Origin: an uncultured Oscillospiraceae bacterium
Lineage (GTDB): Bacteria; Bacillota; Clostridia; Oscillospirales; Oscillospiraceae
DNA: 11,636 nt
Reading direction: 5' to 3'
Assembly (NCBI GenBank): GCA_947628975.1
Contig: CANRBW010000036.1
Span: forward strand, 1-11,636
Position 1 is the stretch's first letter; the number at the start of each line of letters is the position of its first letter. Both the position numbers and the translations under genes were made by a program. The notes below the pieces were generated by a model. That model ran no database searches. It was not told the DNA's origin and saw only the letters and a list, made by a program, of their open reading frames with translations. Shown in pieces: positions 1 to 7,897 of the stretch.

Positions 1-1730
1 TCTTTTTCATCCGCATGGCGGGGATCATCAACTCCATCGGCACCGACTCCTCCTGGAAGACCCGGACCTTCTCCGACGAGCGCCGGAGCTTTTCCCAGAC
101 CATCCGGCAGGACTTCGCCAAGGTGGCCGGGTGGGTGGACCGGCTGCGGCGCGCCGTCAACGGCGACCCGGAGAAGATGTACGCCCCCAAGAGCCCGGAC
201 CGGCAGCTCCGGGGCTCCTTCTGGGCCTACCTCGGCGCCCTGGCGGCCTTCGCCGTGGCCCTGACGCTGACGGTGCTGTGCGCCTGGGGCTCCACCGCCT
301 TCACCACCCCCCTGGAGAGCCTGATCAGCACCGTCTTCAGCTCCACCCAGGGCACCCCGCCGGAGGTGTTGACCAACGGTCTGCGCCACTGTCTGCCCCC
401 CATCCTCACCGGCCTGGTCCTGGCGGGGGTACTGGTACTGCTGGACCGCCTCCGGACCCGGCAGATCCGCGCCTGGCCCCAGGGGACCCGGCGGGAGCGC
501 GCCGCCCGGCGGCTCCTGCTCCTGCGGCGGGTCGGGGCGGCGGCGGCCTGCCTGAGCCTGATCGGCTCCCTCTTCTTTGCCGACTCCCGCTACCACGTCG
601 GCGACTACGTCCTGGACAAGCTCACCGACTCCCCCCTCTACGCCCAGCGGTATGTGGACCCGGAGACGGTGACCATCACCCCGCCGGAGCGGCCGGCGAA
701 CCTGCTCTACATCTATCTGGAGAGCATGGAGACCACCTACGCCTCCGCCGACCAGGGCGGCGCGCTGAGGACCAACCTGATCCCCAACCTGACCCGCCTG
801 GCCCAGGAGGGCGTCTCCTTCTCCCAGACCGACCACCCCCTGGGGGGGTTCTACTCCGGCGTGGGCTCCTCCTGGACCATGGCCGCCATCTACGCCACCT
901 CCTCCGGGGCCCACTTCGCCCTGCCCGCCGGGGGCCGGACCTCCGCCCGGCTGGACGCCTTCGCCTCCGGCCTGACCACGGTGGGCGACGTGCTGGCCGC
1001 CCACGGCTACCAAAACGAGTTCCTCTGCGGCTCGGACGCCACCTTCTCCGGGCTGGACGCCTTCTTCCACCGCCACGGGAACTTCACCGTCCTGGACTAC
1101 CCCACCCTGCTCCAGCGGGGGGACCTGCCCCAGGACTACCACCAGTGGTGGGGCTTTGAGGACGCCAAGCTCTACGGCTTCGCCAAGGAGGAGCTGACCC
1201 GCCTGTCCCAGAGCGGCCAGCCCTTCAACCTGACCCTGATCACCGCCGACACCCACTTCCCCGAGGGCTACCTCTGCGACCAGTGCCCCAGCCAGTACGG
1301 GGAACGGGCCGCCAACGTGGTCGCCTGTGCCGACCGGCAGCTGGGGGCCTTCCTGGACTGGTGCCGGACCCAGGACTTCTACGACGACACCGTCATCGTC
1401 ATCACCGGGGACCACCCCCGGATGGACAACGTGGTGGTGGGCGGCGTCCCCTGGGAACAGCGGGGGGTGTACGACTGCTTCCTCAACGCCCGCGCCACCC
1501 TGAAGGGCGCGGCCCTGGACCGGCGCTTCACCGCCGTGGACCTCTTCCCCACCACCCTGTCCGCCCTGGGCTTCACCATCCAGGGGGACCGGCTGGGCCT
1601 GGGGGTGGACCTCTTCTCCGGCCGCCCCACCCTGGCCGAGGAGATGGGCTATCCGGCCCTGGACGACCAGCTGAGCAAGAATTCCCCGTACTACATCCCC
1701 AATCTGGCCCCGGAGCTGCTGGGGGCCTGA
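1..1730 (+). CDS. LTA synthase/OpgB-type phosphoglycerol transferase (5' end outside window)
   Basis: Membrane-anchored transferase of the alkaline phosphatase/sulfatase fold, likely moving a phosphoglycerol (or phosphoethanolamine-like) group onto an extracellular glycan or lipid. Numbering from the ATG at 15: membrane segments near 68-90, 128-144 and 172-189, then an extracellular catalytic domain from about 225. Visible motifs are YIYLESME (metal-binding Glu236), SSWTMA (candidate nucleophile Thr288, placed as in OpgB GTGWTIAG), TADTHFPEG (410-418) and the metal motif GDHPRMD (465-471). The frame stays open to the left edge and no Shine-Dalgarno precedes the ATG at 15, so the gene probably begins upstream and the entry is marked partial. 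Residues before the first helix (FFIRMAG, SSWKTRTF) resemble the end of processive GT2 synthases, hinting at a fusion. First visible gene of a four-gene operon. The family is confident; the substrate is not known. Confidence 0.85.
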   Translation, partial: FFIRMAGIINSIGTDSSWKTRTFSDERRSFSQTIRQDFAKVAGWVDRLRRAVNGDPEKMYAPKSPDRQLRGSFWAYLGALAAFAVALTLTVLCAWGSTAFTTPLESLISTVFSSTQGTPPEVLTNGLRHCLPPILTGLVLAGVLVLLDRLRTRQIRAWPQGTRRERAARRLLLLRRVGAAAACLSLIGSLFFADSRYHVGDYVLDKLTDSPLYAQRYVDPETVTITPPERPANLLYIYLESMETTYASADQGGALRTNLIPNLTRLAQEGVSFSQTDHPLGGFYSGVGSSWTMAAIYATSSGAHFALPAGGRTSARLDAFASGLTTVGDVLAAHGYQNEFLCGSDATFSGLDAFFHRHGNFTVLDYPTLLQRGDLPQDYHQWWGFEDAKLYGFAKEELTRLSQSGQPFNLTLITADTHFPEGYLCDQCPSQYGERAANVVACADRQLGAFLDWCRTQDFYDDTVIVITGDHPRMDNVVVGGVPWEQRGVYDCFLNARATLKGAALDRRFTAVDLFPTTLSALGFTIQGDRLGLGVDLFSGRPTLAEEMGYPALDDQLSKNSPYYIPNLAPELLGA

Positions 1731-1755
1731 CGGCGGGCGCTGTCGCCGCCCGCGG

Positions 1756-1763
1756 AAGGGAGG
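1756..1763 (+). promoter_or_regulatory. Shine-Dalgarno site of the degenerate GGDEF gene
   Basis: AAGGGAGG lies 9 nt before the ATG at 1773. It is the only strong ribosome binding site in the left operon, and it fixes the start of the second gene after a 42-nt gap. Confidence 0.7.
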
Positions 1764-1772
1764 AAAACGCCC

Positions 1773-2903
1773 ATGGCGAACACCCAAAAGAAGAAGACCA
1801 AACGCAGGAAGAAGTCCGGCGGCGGGGTACAGCCCTGGCTGATCACGGTGCTGTCCTTCCTCTTTGTGGCGGCGGTGGCCCTCTGGGCCTGGTTCCAGCT
1901 GGACGCCTATGAGTCCGGCGTGCTGGACGTCTACGCCAACCAGCAGGACGGCTACGTCCAGCTGGTGCTGGAGCAGATCCAGCTGGCGGAGAAGCGGGGC
2001 GGCAGCGAGGCCCAGATCGAGGAGATCCTGGCCACGCTGGACGCCTCCACCAGCCGGTACTGGACCCTGTCCAGGCAGGAGTCGCTGATCTTTGTCAAGG
2101 ACGTGATGGAGACCAACCGCTACCAGGGCTTCACCACCGCCTCCTACTACCAGACCAACTCCGCCCAGGACTTCGTCTCCCGGCTCCAGCTCAACCGGGT
2201 CGCCCACGAGACCATCCAGATCGACGAGCACCCCTACATCGCCTCCGGGGTCCTGTTCACCTTCCACCAGACCCCCTATCGGGTCTGCCTGCTGACCAAC
2301 GCCGACACGGTGCTGGACCACAACGCCTACCTCACCGCCAAGATCAACCTCATCGCCCTGGCCCTCATCGCCCTGGTGACCTTCGTGCTGGTCATCAACC
2401 TGCTGGCCTATGTGGGGGACGGCTACCGGCGCAGGTATCTGGCCGCCGCCAAGTCCAACGAGGACCTGATGCGCCAGACCGAGAAGCTCAACGAGGCCCT
2501 GCACAAGGAGGACCTCTACGACCCCCGCAGCACCGCCTACACCAGGGCGGCCCTGCCCACCATCTGGGAGAAGCTCACCGGCCGGGACGCCTGGCCCCTC
2601 TCCTTCCTGATCCTGCGCTGTAAGGGGCCGGAGGAGCAGCGGCAGTTCCTCCAGTTCACCCGGCTCCAGATGAATGAAAAGGTCCTCCGGGTCTTCCTGG
2701 ACGACACCCACATCCTCCTCCTGCTCCTCCGCATCGAGGAGTTGGAGCGCCGGGCGGTGGAGGAGAACGCCGCCATCCCCGGCGTCCAGCTCACCGGCTC
2801 CCTCACCCTGACCGAGCCCCCGGCGGAGACGCTGGAGCAGTGCTTCAACAGCTTCTGGGAAAGGACGCGAGAGTATGAGAAACAGACTCCTATGCAAGTA
2901 TAA
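1773..2903 (+). CDS. Two-helix membrane protein with degenerate GGDEF-like domain
   Basis: 376 residues. A Lys/Arg-rich cytoplasmic N-terminus (1-19) precedes membrane helix 21-41. An extracytoplasmic domain of about 150 residues follows, then a second helix (190-213), a basic/coiled linker (218-245) and a cytoplasmic domain (about 245-368). The last matches the outline of a GGDEF domain: LYDPRSTAYTRAAL aligns with the usual LTDPLTGLYNRRAL start, LDDTH (309-313) sits where GGDEF should be and is followed by a hydrophobic strand, and GVQLTGSLTL aligns with the GVTVSIGVA strand. The catalytic signature is gone and no RxxD inhibitory site lies at the expected position, so diguanylate cyclase activity is unlikely. 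A receptor, scaffold or sensor role for the neighbouring polymer machinery, like PssE or PelD in other operons, is inferred. A good SD at 1756-1763 supports the start. It overlaps the next gene by 29 bp. Confidence 0.75.
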   Translation: MANTQKKKTKRRKKSGGGVQPWLITVLSFLFVAAVALWAWFQLDAYESGVLDVYANQQDGYVQLVLEQIQLAEKRGGSEAQIEEILATLDASTSRYWTLSRQESLIFVKDVMETNRYQGFTTASYYQTNSAQDFVSRLQLNRVAHETIQIDEHPYIASGVLFTFHQTPYRVCLLTNADTVLDHNAYLTAKINLIALALIALVTFVLVINLLAYVGDGYRRRYLAAAKSNEDLMRQTEKLNEALHKEDLYDPRSTAYTRAALPTIWEKLTGRDAWPLSFLILRCKGPEEQRQFLQFTRLQMNEKVLRVFLDDTHILLLLLRIEELERRAVEENAAIPGVQLTGSLTLTEPPAETLEQCFNSFWERTREYEKQTPMQV

Positions 2904-3336
2904 GTTCAAGTTCTACCTCAACGCCAGCCACTACATCATCATCAACGGCAAGCAGGGCGCCTCCCACCCCCACACCTGGGAGTTCATCCTGGACGTGGTC
3001 CTGCCCAACAGCGAGTTCGTCCAGTTCTCGGTGTACGAGCGGATCATCGAGGCCTTCTTCGCCGACTACCAGAACCGCACCCTCAACGACGTGGAGCCCT
3101 TTGACGCCATCATCCCCACCCTGGAGAACATGGTGGAGTATTTTGGCGACGCCATCGCCCAGCGCATCCGGGAGGCCGGCGGCCAGCTGGAGCAGATCGA
3201 GGGGTCGGAGACGCCCACCCGCAGCTACATCATCTCCTACGACCAGGAGGAGGTCTTCCTCACCGGCGCGGAGCAGTCCGCCCGGGACGTCCTCTCCGAT
3301 GTGCTGGACCAGGCCCTGGGCGAGGCGCTGAAATGA
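2875..3336 (+). CDS. PTPS/QueD-fold protein, probably non-catalytic
   Basis: 153-residue soluble protein of the 6-pyruvoyl-tetrahydropterin synthase / 6-carboxytetrahydropterin synthase fold. Three zinc-ligand histidines are in place: His19 (NASHYI) and His31/His33 (SHPHTWEF, in place of HGHNY). PTLEN (Glu84; PTSEN in relatives) and SETPT (Glu112) also fit the family. The usual catalytic Cys four residues before the HxH pair is Gln27, and the Asp-His pair of the LDHRxLN motif is replaced in DYQNRTLND (64-72). Normal pterin or queuosine chemistry is therefore unlikely; a ligand-binding or structural role is inferred. Start at 2875 is preceded by AAAGGACG. It overlaps the upstream gene by 29 bp and the next by 4 bp (ATGA), implying translational coupling. 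Proteins of this fold recur beside the membrane protein family encoded next. Confidence 0.8.
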   Translation: MRNRLLCKYKFKFYLNASHYIIINGKQGASHPHTWEFILDVVLPNSEFVQFSVYERIIEAFFADYQNRTLNDVEPFDAIIPTLENMVEYFGDAIAQRIREAGGQLEQIEGSETPTRSYIISYDQEEVFLTGAEQSARDVLSDVLDQALGEALK

Positions 3337-6143
3337 ACGGGGCGCGCCGTCCGGCCCGCCGGCGGGCCGCCGCCGAGGCGCTGGCCCCGGCGGGCCCCTC
3401 CCTGAGACAGCGGGGCGGGGTCTCCCTCCCGGTCCGGTGGAGCCTGTTCGCCCTGATTTTGGTGGGCTACGCCGTCGTGGGCCTGCTGGTGGCCTTCCTG
3501 GCCTCCCGGAGCGGGAACTACCTGGACGGCACCGACGCCATGTACTACGTCCACCGGGGGGACTTCCTCTACAAGTCCATCACCCGGGAGGGGAACTGGT
3601 TCCCCCTGATCGACATGGCGTGGTACAACGGCGTGGAGACCTGGCGGTACTGGTCCCCCCTGCCCGCCTACATCCTGGCCGGGTGCCAGGGGCTGATGGG
3701 GGGCAGCGCCAACGGCGGCTTCCTGCTCTTCTCCGCCCTGCTCTATTTTCTGGACGGCGCGGTCTGGCTCCACATCGGCCGGACCCACGACCGGCCCTGG
3801 CTGGGCGCCTTTTTGGGGGCGCTGTGGTTCTTCGTGCCCAACACCAGCGTCCAGATGCTCTTCAGCGAAGGGGTGCTGGCCCGGGCCATGACCATGCCGG
3901 TGCTGCCCCTGCTCTTCGTCTACGTCCACGACTACTTCACCTGTCCCCAAAAGCGGTTCTCCTCCCTGCCCAAGCTCATCGTGTGCTTTTTGCTCCTGCT
4001 GTGGTGCCACATCGGCTGGGGCGGCATGGTGGCCATCACCCTGCTGATCTACCTGCTGTTCCGCTTCTTCAGCCAGATGAAACAGCCCCGGACCCAGCGG
4101 GTGATGATCTCCCCCATGGTGGTGTGCGTCCTGCTGGCCTTCCTGATCGACGGCATCGCCCTGCTCCCCTCCCTGAAGGGGGGCATCACCGGCCTGGACA
4201 GCTCCGACGTGATGGCCACCTACTTCCAGAGCCTGCGGATGTCGGTGGACCCGTTCCGCTATGTGGGCCAAGGGGTCTGGAACCGCTGGATGTACGCCGA
4301 GGCGCCCTACTACGGCCTCACCGCCCTGGCGGTGACGCTGCTGGGACTGCTGTGCGCCCGGCGGGAGGTCAAGCCCGGCTTCGCCACCGCCCTGACCATC
4401 CTGCTGTTGAGCACCCCCACCGCCTACCAGATCCTGGTCTACCTCCCCGGCAACCAGTACCTGTGGATGACCCGCTTCCTGTCCATCGCCCTGTGCGTCT
4501 TCCTGGTGGCGGTCTTCTTCTGGCGGTCGCTAAAGAAGTGGATCCTGGGGCTGTTCGCCGTCCTCTTCGCCCTGGAGGTGCTGTGCACCCTGGTCCTGGT
4601 GACCCACTCCACCAACCCCCTCTCCCCTGACGCCTACCGCGACCACCTGTCCGAGGCCATGCTCATCGACCAGGGCAAGGCGGTGGCCACCCAGCGCATG
4701 AGCGTGGTGGACCCCTACGACAGCGAGATAGACAGCATCTACGTCTCCTCCAGCTACGGCCAGCGCGCCGTGCCCACCAGCTTTGGCCAGGGGGTCCAGG
4801 CGGCGGTGAACTACCCTAACCTGGTCAACCTCAACCAGGCCGCCGAGAACGAGAGCTACCTCTACCTCTTTGACCGCTTCCTGGAGCTGGGCAACGACAC
4901 CGTCATCGTCCCCGTCGAGCTGCAACACTCCTCCAGCGGACGGGTCACCCGCGACGTGGAGGCCCTGACCCAGGCCGCCCGGCGGGTGGGCTACTCCCAG
5001 GTGGCCGCCAACGACAGCTACCTGCTCTTCCACCTGGACCAGGCCCCCCAGGGGCACTTCGGCGTGGTCAGCAAGTACCGGGCCGCGGCCATCGGCACCG
5101 GCGTGGGGGACATCGCCGTGGGCTTCCCGGCGGTGGAGGAGCTGGACGACGTGGTGCTGGACCACTACGCCTTTGACGAGCTGAAGGACTACGACGTGCT
5201 CTACCTGGCCGGGTTCAGCTACGACGACAAGGAGACCGCCGAGGACCTGGTCCTCCGGCTCAGCCAGTCCGGCACCCGGGTGCTCATCATGGCCGACGGC
5301 ATCCCCGACGAGGAGCGCACCGGCTCCAAGACCTTCCTGGGGGTGAGCTGTAACCGGGTGAACTTCCAGAACGGCTACCCCGCCCTGGACACCATCGACG
5401 GCGTCCTCTACTGTAGCCTCTTCCCCAGCGGCTACTCCAAGGACTGGCAGACGGTGTACGTCAACGGCCTGGACCAGGTCTGGGGCACCATCACCGACGT
5501 GCCGGAGGGGAAGATGGACTTCTACGGCACCGTCAAGAACGACAACATCGTCTTCATCGGCCTGGCCCTGACCTACCACTACGCCCTCACCCAGGACCCG
5601 GCGGTGGGCCAGCTGCTCTCCCACGCCCTGACCCTCAGCCCCGACGAGCTGCCCCAGCGGCAGGTCGTGCCCATCGACCTGACCTACCAGGACAACGTGA
5701 TCACCATCGACGCGCCCTGTGACAACGTGAACACCACCCTGAGCTTCCACGACATCTTCCGCGCCGACCGGGAGATCCGGAGCCTCCACCACCTCACCGC
5801 GGTGGACCGGGGCCGCACCCAGATCCGCCTGGTCTACCCCTACCTGGTCCCCAGCCTGAGCGTCACCCTGGTGGGCCTGCTCCTGACGGCGGCCTACCTG
5901 GTGCTGATCCGGCGGCGGCTGCGGGGGATCGCCCAGGCCCAGGCGGGATCCGCCTCAGAGGCACCCACCCCGGAGACGGCGGCACCTGCCCCGGGATCCG
6001 CCCCGGAGAGTCCGGCGGAACCTACCGAGTCAGCGGAACCCGTCCCAGAAGCGCCCGTCCCGGAGGCACCCGCCCCGGAGGCGCCCACCCCGGAGCCTCC
6101 GGCGGAGCCCGCTGGGCCGGCGGAGCCCGGCCCGGAGGGGTGA
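3333..6143 (+). CDS. PTPS-related multi-spanning membrane protein, GT-C-like, with GATase-like domain and Pro/Glu-rich tail
   Basis: 936 residues. After a basic N-terminus, a first helix (36-58) leads into a loop with NYLDGTDAMYY (Asp65, Asp68), the position where GT-C glycosyltransferases keep catalytic acidic residues, and then GNWFPLIDMAWYNG and WRYWSPLPAY, which resemble the PTPS-related (6-pyruvoyl-tetrahydropterin synthase related) membrane family. About ten helices run to residue 430. A large, probably extracytoplasmic region (430-835) contains a class I GATase-like Rossmann segment (DYDVLYLAGFSYDD ... SGTRVLIMADG, about 615-655). A last helix (about 837-862) is followed by RRRLRG, so the 70-residue PEAP-rich tail should be cytoplasmic. 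The 4-bp overlap with the PTPS gene supports the start and a joint function. Role in polymer synthesis or export is inferred; the biochemical activity of this family is not established. Last gene of the operon, ending before a strong hairpin. Confidence 0.75.
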   Translation: MNGARRPARRRAAAEALAPAGPSLRQRGGVSLPVRWSLFALILVGYAVVGLLVAFLASRSGNYLDGTDAMYYVHRGDFLYKSITREGNWFPLIDMAWYNGVETWRYWSPLPAYILAGCQGLMGGSANGGFLLFSALLYFLDGAVWLHIGRTHDRPWLGAFLGALWFFVPNTSVQMLFSEGVLARAMTMPVLPLLFVYVHDYFTCPQKRFSSLPKLIVCFLLLLWCHIGWGGMVAITLLIYLLFRFFSQMKQPRTQRVMISPMVVCVLLAFLIDGIALLPSLKGGITGLDSSDVMATYFQSLRMSVDPFRYVGQGVWNRWMYAEAPYYGLTALAVTLLGLLCARREVKPGFATALTILLLSTPTAYQILVYLPGNQYLWMTRFLSIALCVFLVAVFFWRSLKKWILGLFAVLFALEVLCTLVLVTHSTNPLSPDAYRDHLSEAMLIDQGKAVATQRMSVVDPYDSEIDSIYVSSSYGQRAVPTSFGQGVQAAVNYPNLVNLNQAAENESYLYLFDRFLELGNDTVIVPVELQHSSSGRVTRDVEALTQAARRVGYSQVAANDSYLLFHLDQAPQGHFGVVSKYRAAAIGTGVGDIAVGFPAVEELDDVVLDHYAFDELKDYDVLYLAGFSYDDKETAEDLVLRLSQSGTRVLIMADGIPDEERTGSKTFLGVSCNRVNFQNGYPALDTIDGVLYCSLFPSGYSKDWQTVYVNGLDQVWGTITDVPEGKMDFYGTVKNDNIVFIGLALTYHYALTQDPAVGQLLSHALTLSPDELPQRQVVPIDLTYQDNVITIDAPCDNVNTTLSFHDIFRADREIRSLHHLTAVDRGRTQIRLVYPYLVPSLSVTLVGLLLTAAYLVLIRRRLRGIAQAQAGSASEAPTPETAAPAPGSAPESPAEPTESAEPVPEAPVPEAPAPEAPTPEPPAEPAGPAEPGPEG
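6046..6105 (+). repeat. 15-bp tandem repeat coding for PEAPx units
   Basis: Three adjacent 15-bp units (6046-6060, 6061-6075, 6076-6090) and a diverged fourth encode PEAPV, PEAPA, PEAPT and PEPPA in the C-terminal tail of the PTPS-related membrane protein. The surrounding tail (about 5935-6140) is low-complexity Pro/Ala/Glu. Copy number could vary between strains. Confidence 0.7.
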
Positions 6144-6173
6144 GCCCGTCCCCACCCGCGGAGACGAAACCGA

Positions 6174-6211
6174 ACGAAAGCCCTATGGCCTCGCGGCCAT
6201 AGGGCTTTCGT
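6174..6211 (+). terminator. Strong hairpin terminator between convergent operons, probably bidirectional
   Basis: A perfect 17-bp stem (ACGAAAGCCCTATGGCC pairing with its reverse complement) closes a TCGC loop, followed by CTGTTT on the + strand. On the - strand the hairpin is followed by a T-richer stretch (CGGTTTCGTCT). It lies 30 bp after the left operon and 45 bp after the end of the flippase gene, so it can stop transcription from both sides. The short T tracts are imperfect. Confidence 0.85.
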
Positions 6212-6255
6212 CTGTTTCACATCGGGTCGGCCAACGCCGTCGGGCCGGCGGCGGG

Positions 6256-7875
6256 TCAGGGCAGGCGCAGGAGGTCGGCGATCTTGTCCCCCTTGGGCAT
6301 GAGCCGCAGCTCCTCCCGGCTGAGGAGTTGGAGCCAGATGACCAGGAAGGCGTAGACCGCCACGGCGCAGAGGATGGCCACCGCCAGGGAGAGGAGGTTT
6401 CCCAGCACCAGGTGGGCCAGGCGGTAGCTCCCCCAGGCCGCCACCCCCATCCCCGCCGTGGCCAGGGCGGGGCCGAAGAAGATGCGGAAGTAGTTGGGGG
6501 GCCTGGGGGTCAGGCGGCGGATCAGGAGGAAGTCCACCACCGCCGCCAGGACGTAACAGCAGAGGGTCCCCACCGGGGAGCCGAAGATGCCGATCCCCGG
6601 TGTGCCCACCAGCACATAGTCCACCACCAGCATCGCCAGCCCCGCGCCGATCATCACCAGCACCGGCAGGTTTTGCCGCCCGTACGCCTGGAGGACCGAA
6701 TTGCTCACCGACACCAGACACACGAAGATGGAGGCCACCCCCAGGATGGCCAGCAGCCGCCCGGACAGCTCCGCGTCCTTGGGGCCGTAGAGCAGCCGGA
6801 CGATGGGCTCGGCCAGCACGCTCATCCCCACCCCCATGGGGAAGACCAACAGGGCGGAGATGTGGTAGGCCGCCTTCACCAGCCGGGAGGCCCGCCCCCG
6901 CCGCCCCACCGCCATGGCGGAGGACACCGCCGGGATCACCGACACCGTCACCGCCATCATGAAGGAGGCAGGCAGGTTGTAGATGTTCTTGGCCCCGGCG
7001 TAGGCGGCGTAGAGGTTGCGGGACTGGTCCTCGGTCAGGGCCAGCGCGCCCTGGAGGCGGCTCTGGACCAGGGCGGCGTCGATGACGTTGATCACCGACA
7101 CCGCCGAGGCGGTGAGGGTGATGGGGATGGCGATGATCAGCAGGTCCCGGAGGAGCTTCCCCGTCCCGTCGGTCTCCCCGCCCCGGAGGTCCCGGTACCG
7201 GGGCCGCCGGGCGTAGCACATCAGCAGATAGAGCAGGGCCAGGGCGGAGCCCACCGTCACCCCCAGGATGGCCAGCGCCGGGGCCTGGGCCTCCCGGCCC
7301 AGGCGCACCGCCACCCAGACCAGGGGCAGACCGATGACCAGCTTGCCCAGGGCCTCGATGACCTGGCTCACCGCGGTGGGCCTCATGTTGGAGTGGCCCT
7401 GGAAAAAGCCCCGGAAACAGCCCATACAGCTCACACACAGCACCGCCGGGGCCAGGTAGCGGATGGCCTGGGTCGCCTTGGTGTCCCCCATCCGGGCCGC
7501 CAGGGCGTCGGCGCCGAAGAACATGGTCAAGAAGGAGGCGGTCCCCAGGGCCAGGAAGATGGTCAGGGCCAGGCGGAACAGCCGCCGGACCTGCCTCTCC
7601 CGGCCCAGGGCGTGGTTGGCCGCCACCAGCTTGGAAAGGGCCGCGGGGAAGCCGGCGATGGAGATGTTCACCAGGACGGTGTAGATGTCGTAGGCGTTGC
7701 TGAAGTCGGTGTAGCTGTCCCCCAGGATGCGGCGGATGGGGATTTTGAACACCATGCCGATGACCTTCACCAGCACCAGGGCCGCCGCCATGGTGGCCAT
7801 GCCCCCCAGGAAGGTATTCTTTTTCTCCCCGGTCTCCGCCGGTCCGCCGGTCCTCTCCGGCTCCATCGCCCTCAC
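6256..7875 (-). CDS. MOP-superfamily flippase (SpoVB/MurJ/YtgP-like polysaccharide biosynthesis protein)
   Basis: 539 residues with about 12-14 hydrophobic helices after a short charged N-terminus. The opening FLGGMATMAAALVLVKVIGM and the following KIPIRRILGD are typical of the SpoVB/YtgP branch of the MOP (Wzx/MurJ) superfamily, as are FRGFFQGHSNMRPTAVSQVIEA around residue 155 and the C-terminal LMPKGDKIADLLRLP. Members flip undecaprenyl-linked cell wall or polysaccharide precursors across the membrane; SpoVB acts in spore cortex synthesis. Start is either GTG at 7875 or ATG at 7866; AGGTGAGG just upstream slightly favours the ATG, which would remove three residues. It follows the asparagine-synthetase-type gene by about 22-31 nt, so it is probably the last gene of that operon. 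Which lipid-linked substrate it moves cannot be read from the sequence. Confidence 0.88.
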   Translation of the reverse strand: MRAMEPERTGGPAETGEKKNTFLGGMATMAAALVLVKVIGMVFKIPIRRILGDSYTDFSNAYDIYTVLVNISIAGFPAALSKLVAANHALGRERQVRRLFRLALTIFLALGTASFLTMFFGADALAARMGDTKATQAIRYLAPAVLCVSCMGCFRGFFQGHSNMRPTAVSQVIEALGKLVIGLPLVWVAVRLGREAQAPALAILGVTVGSALALLYLLMCYARRPRYRDLRGGETDGTGKLLRDLLIIAIPITLTASAVSVINVIDAALVQSRLQGALALTEDQSRNLYAAYAGAKNIYNLPASFMMAVTVSVIPAVSSAMAVGRRGRASRLVKAAYHISALLVFPMGVGMSVLAEPIVRLLYGPKDAELSGRLLAILGVASIFVCLVSVSNSVLQAYGRQNLPVLVMIGAGLAMLVVDYVLVGTPGIGIFGSPVGTLCCYVLAAVVDFLLIRRLTPRPPNYFRIFFGPALATAGMGVAAWGSYRLAHLVLGNLLSLAVAILCAVAVYAFLVIWLQLLSREELRLMPKGDKIADLLRLP

Positions 7876-7897
7876 CTGCCTTTCCGCGGGGTCTCGG

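Noticed and set aside
2875..3336. Queuosine biosynthesis gene queD
   Set aside because: Catalytic Cys and Asp/His residues are missing and no queC, queE or queF gene is nearby.
3237..4271. Long - strand open frame rich in His, Gln, Gly and Val opposite the PTPS-related gene
   Set aside because: It is antisense to a well-supported gene; composition is the typical reflection of GC-rich codons and there is no family motif or ribosome binding site.
4530..5792. Second long - strand open frame in the same gene
   Set aside because: Low-complexity Val/Gly/Glu/His shadow of the membrane protein's codons, with no recognisable domain.
1..7875. A Gram-positive pel operon (degenerate GGDEF PelD plus PelG-like exporter)
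   Set aside because: No PelE, PelF or PelA-like protein is seen, and the exporter-type gene is on the opposite strand in a different operon.
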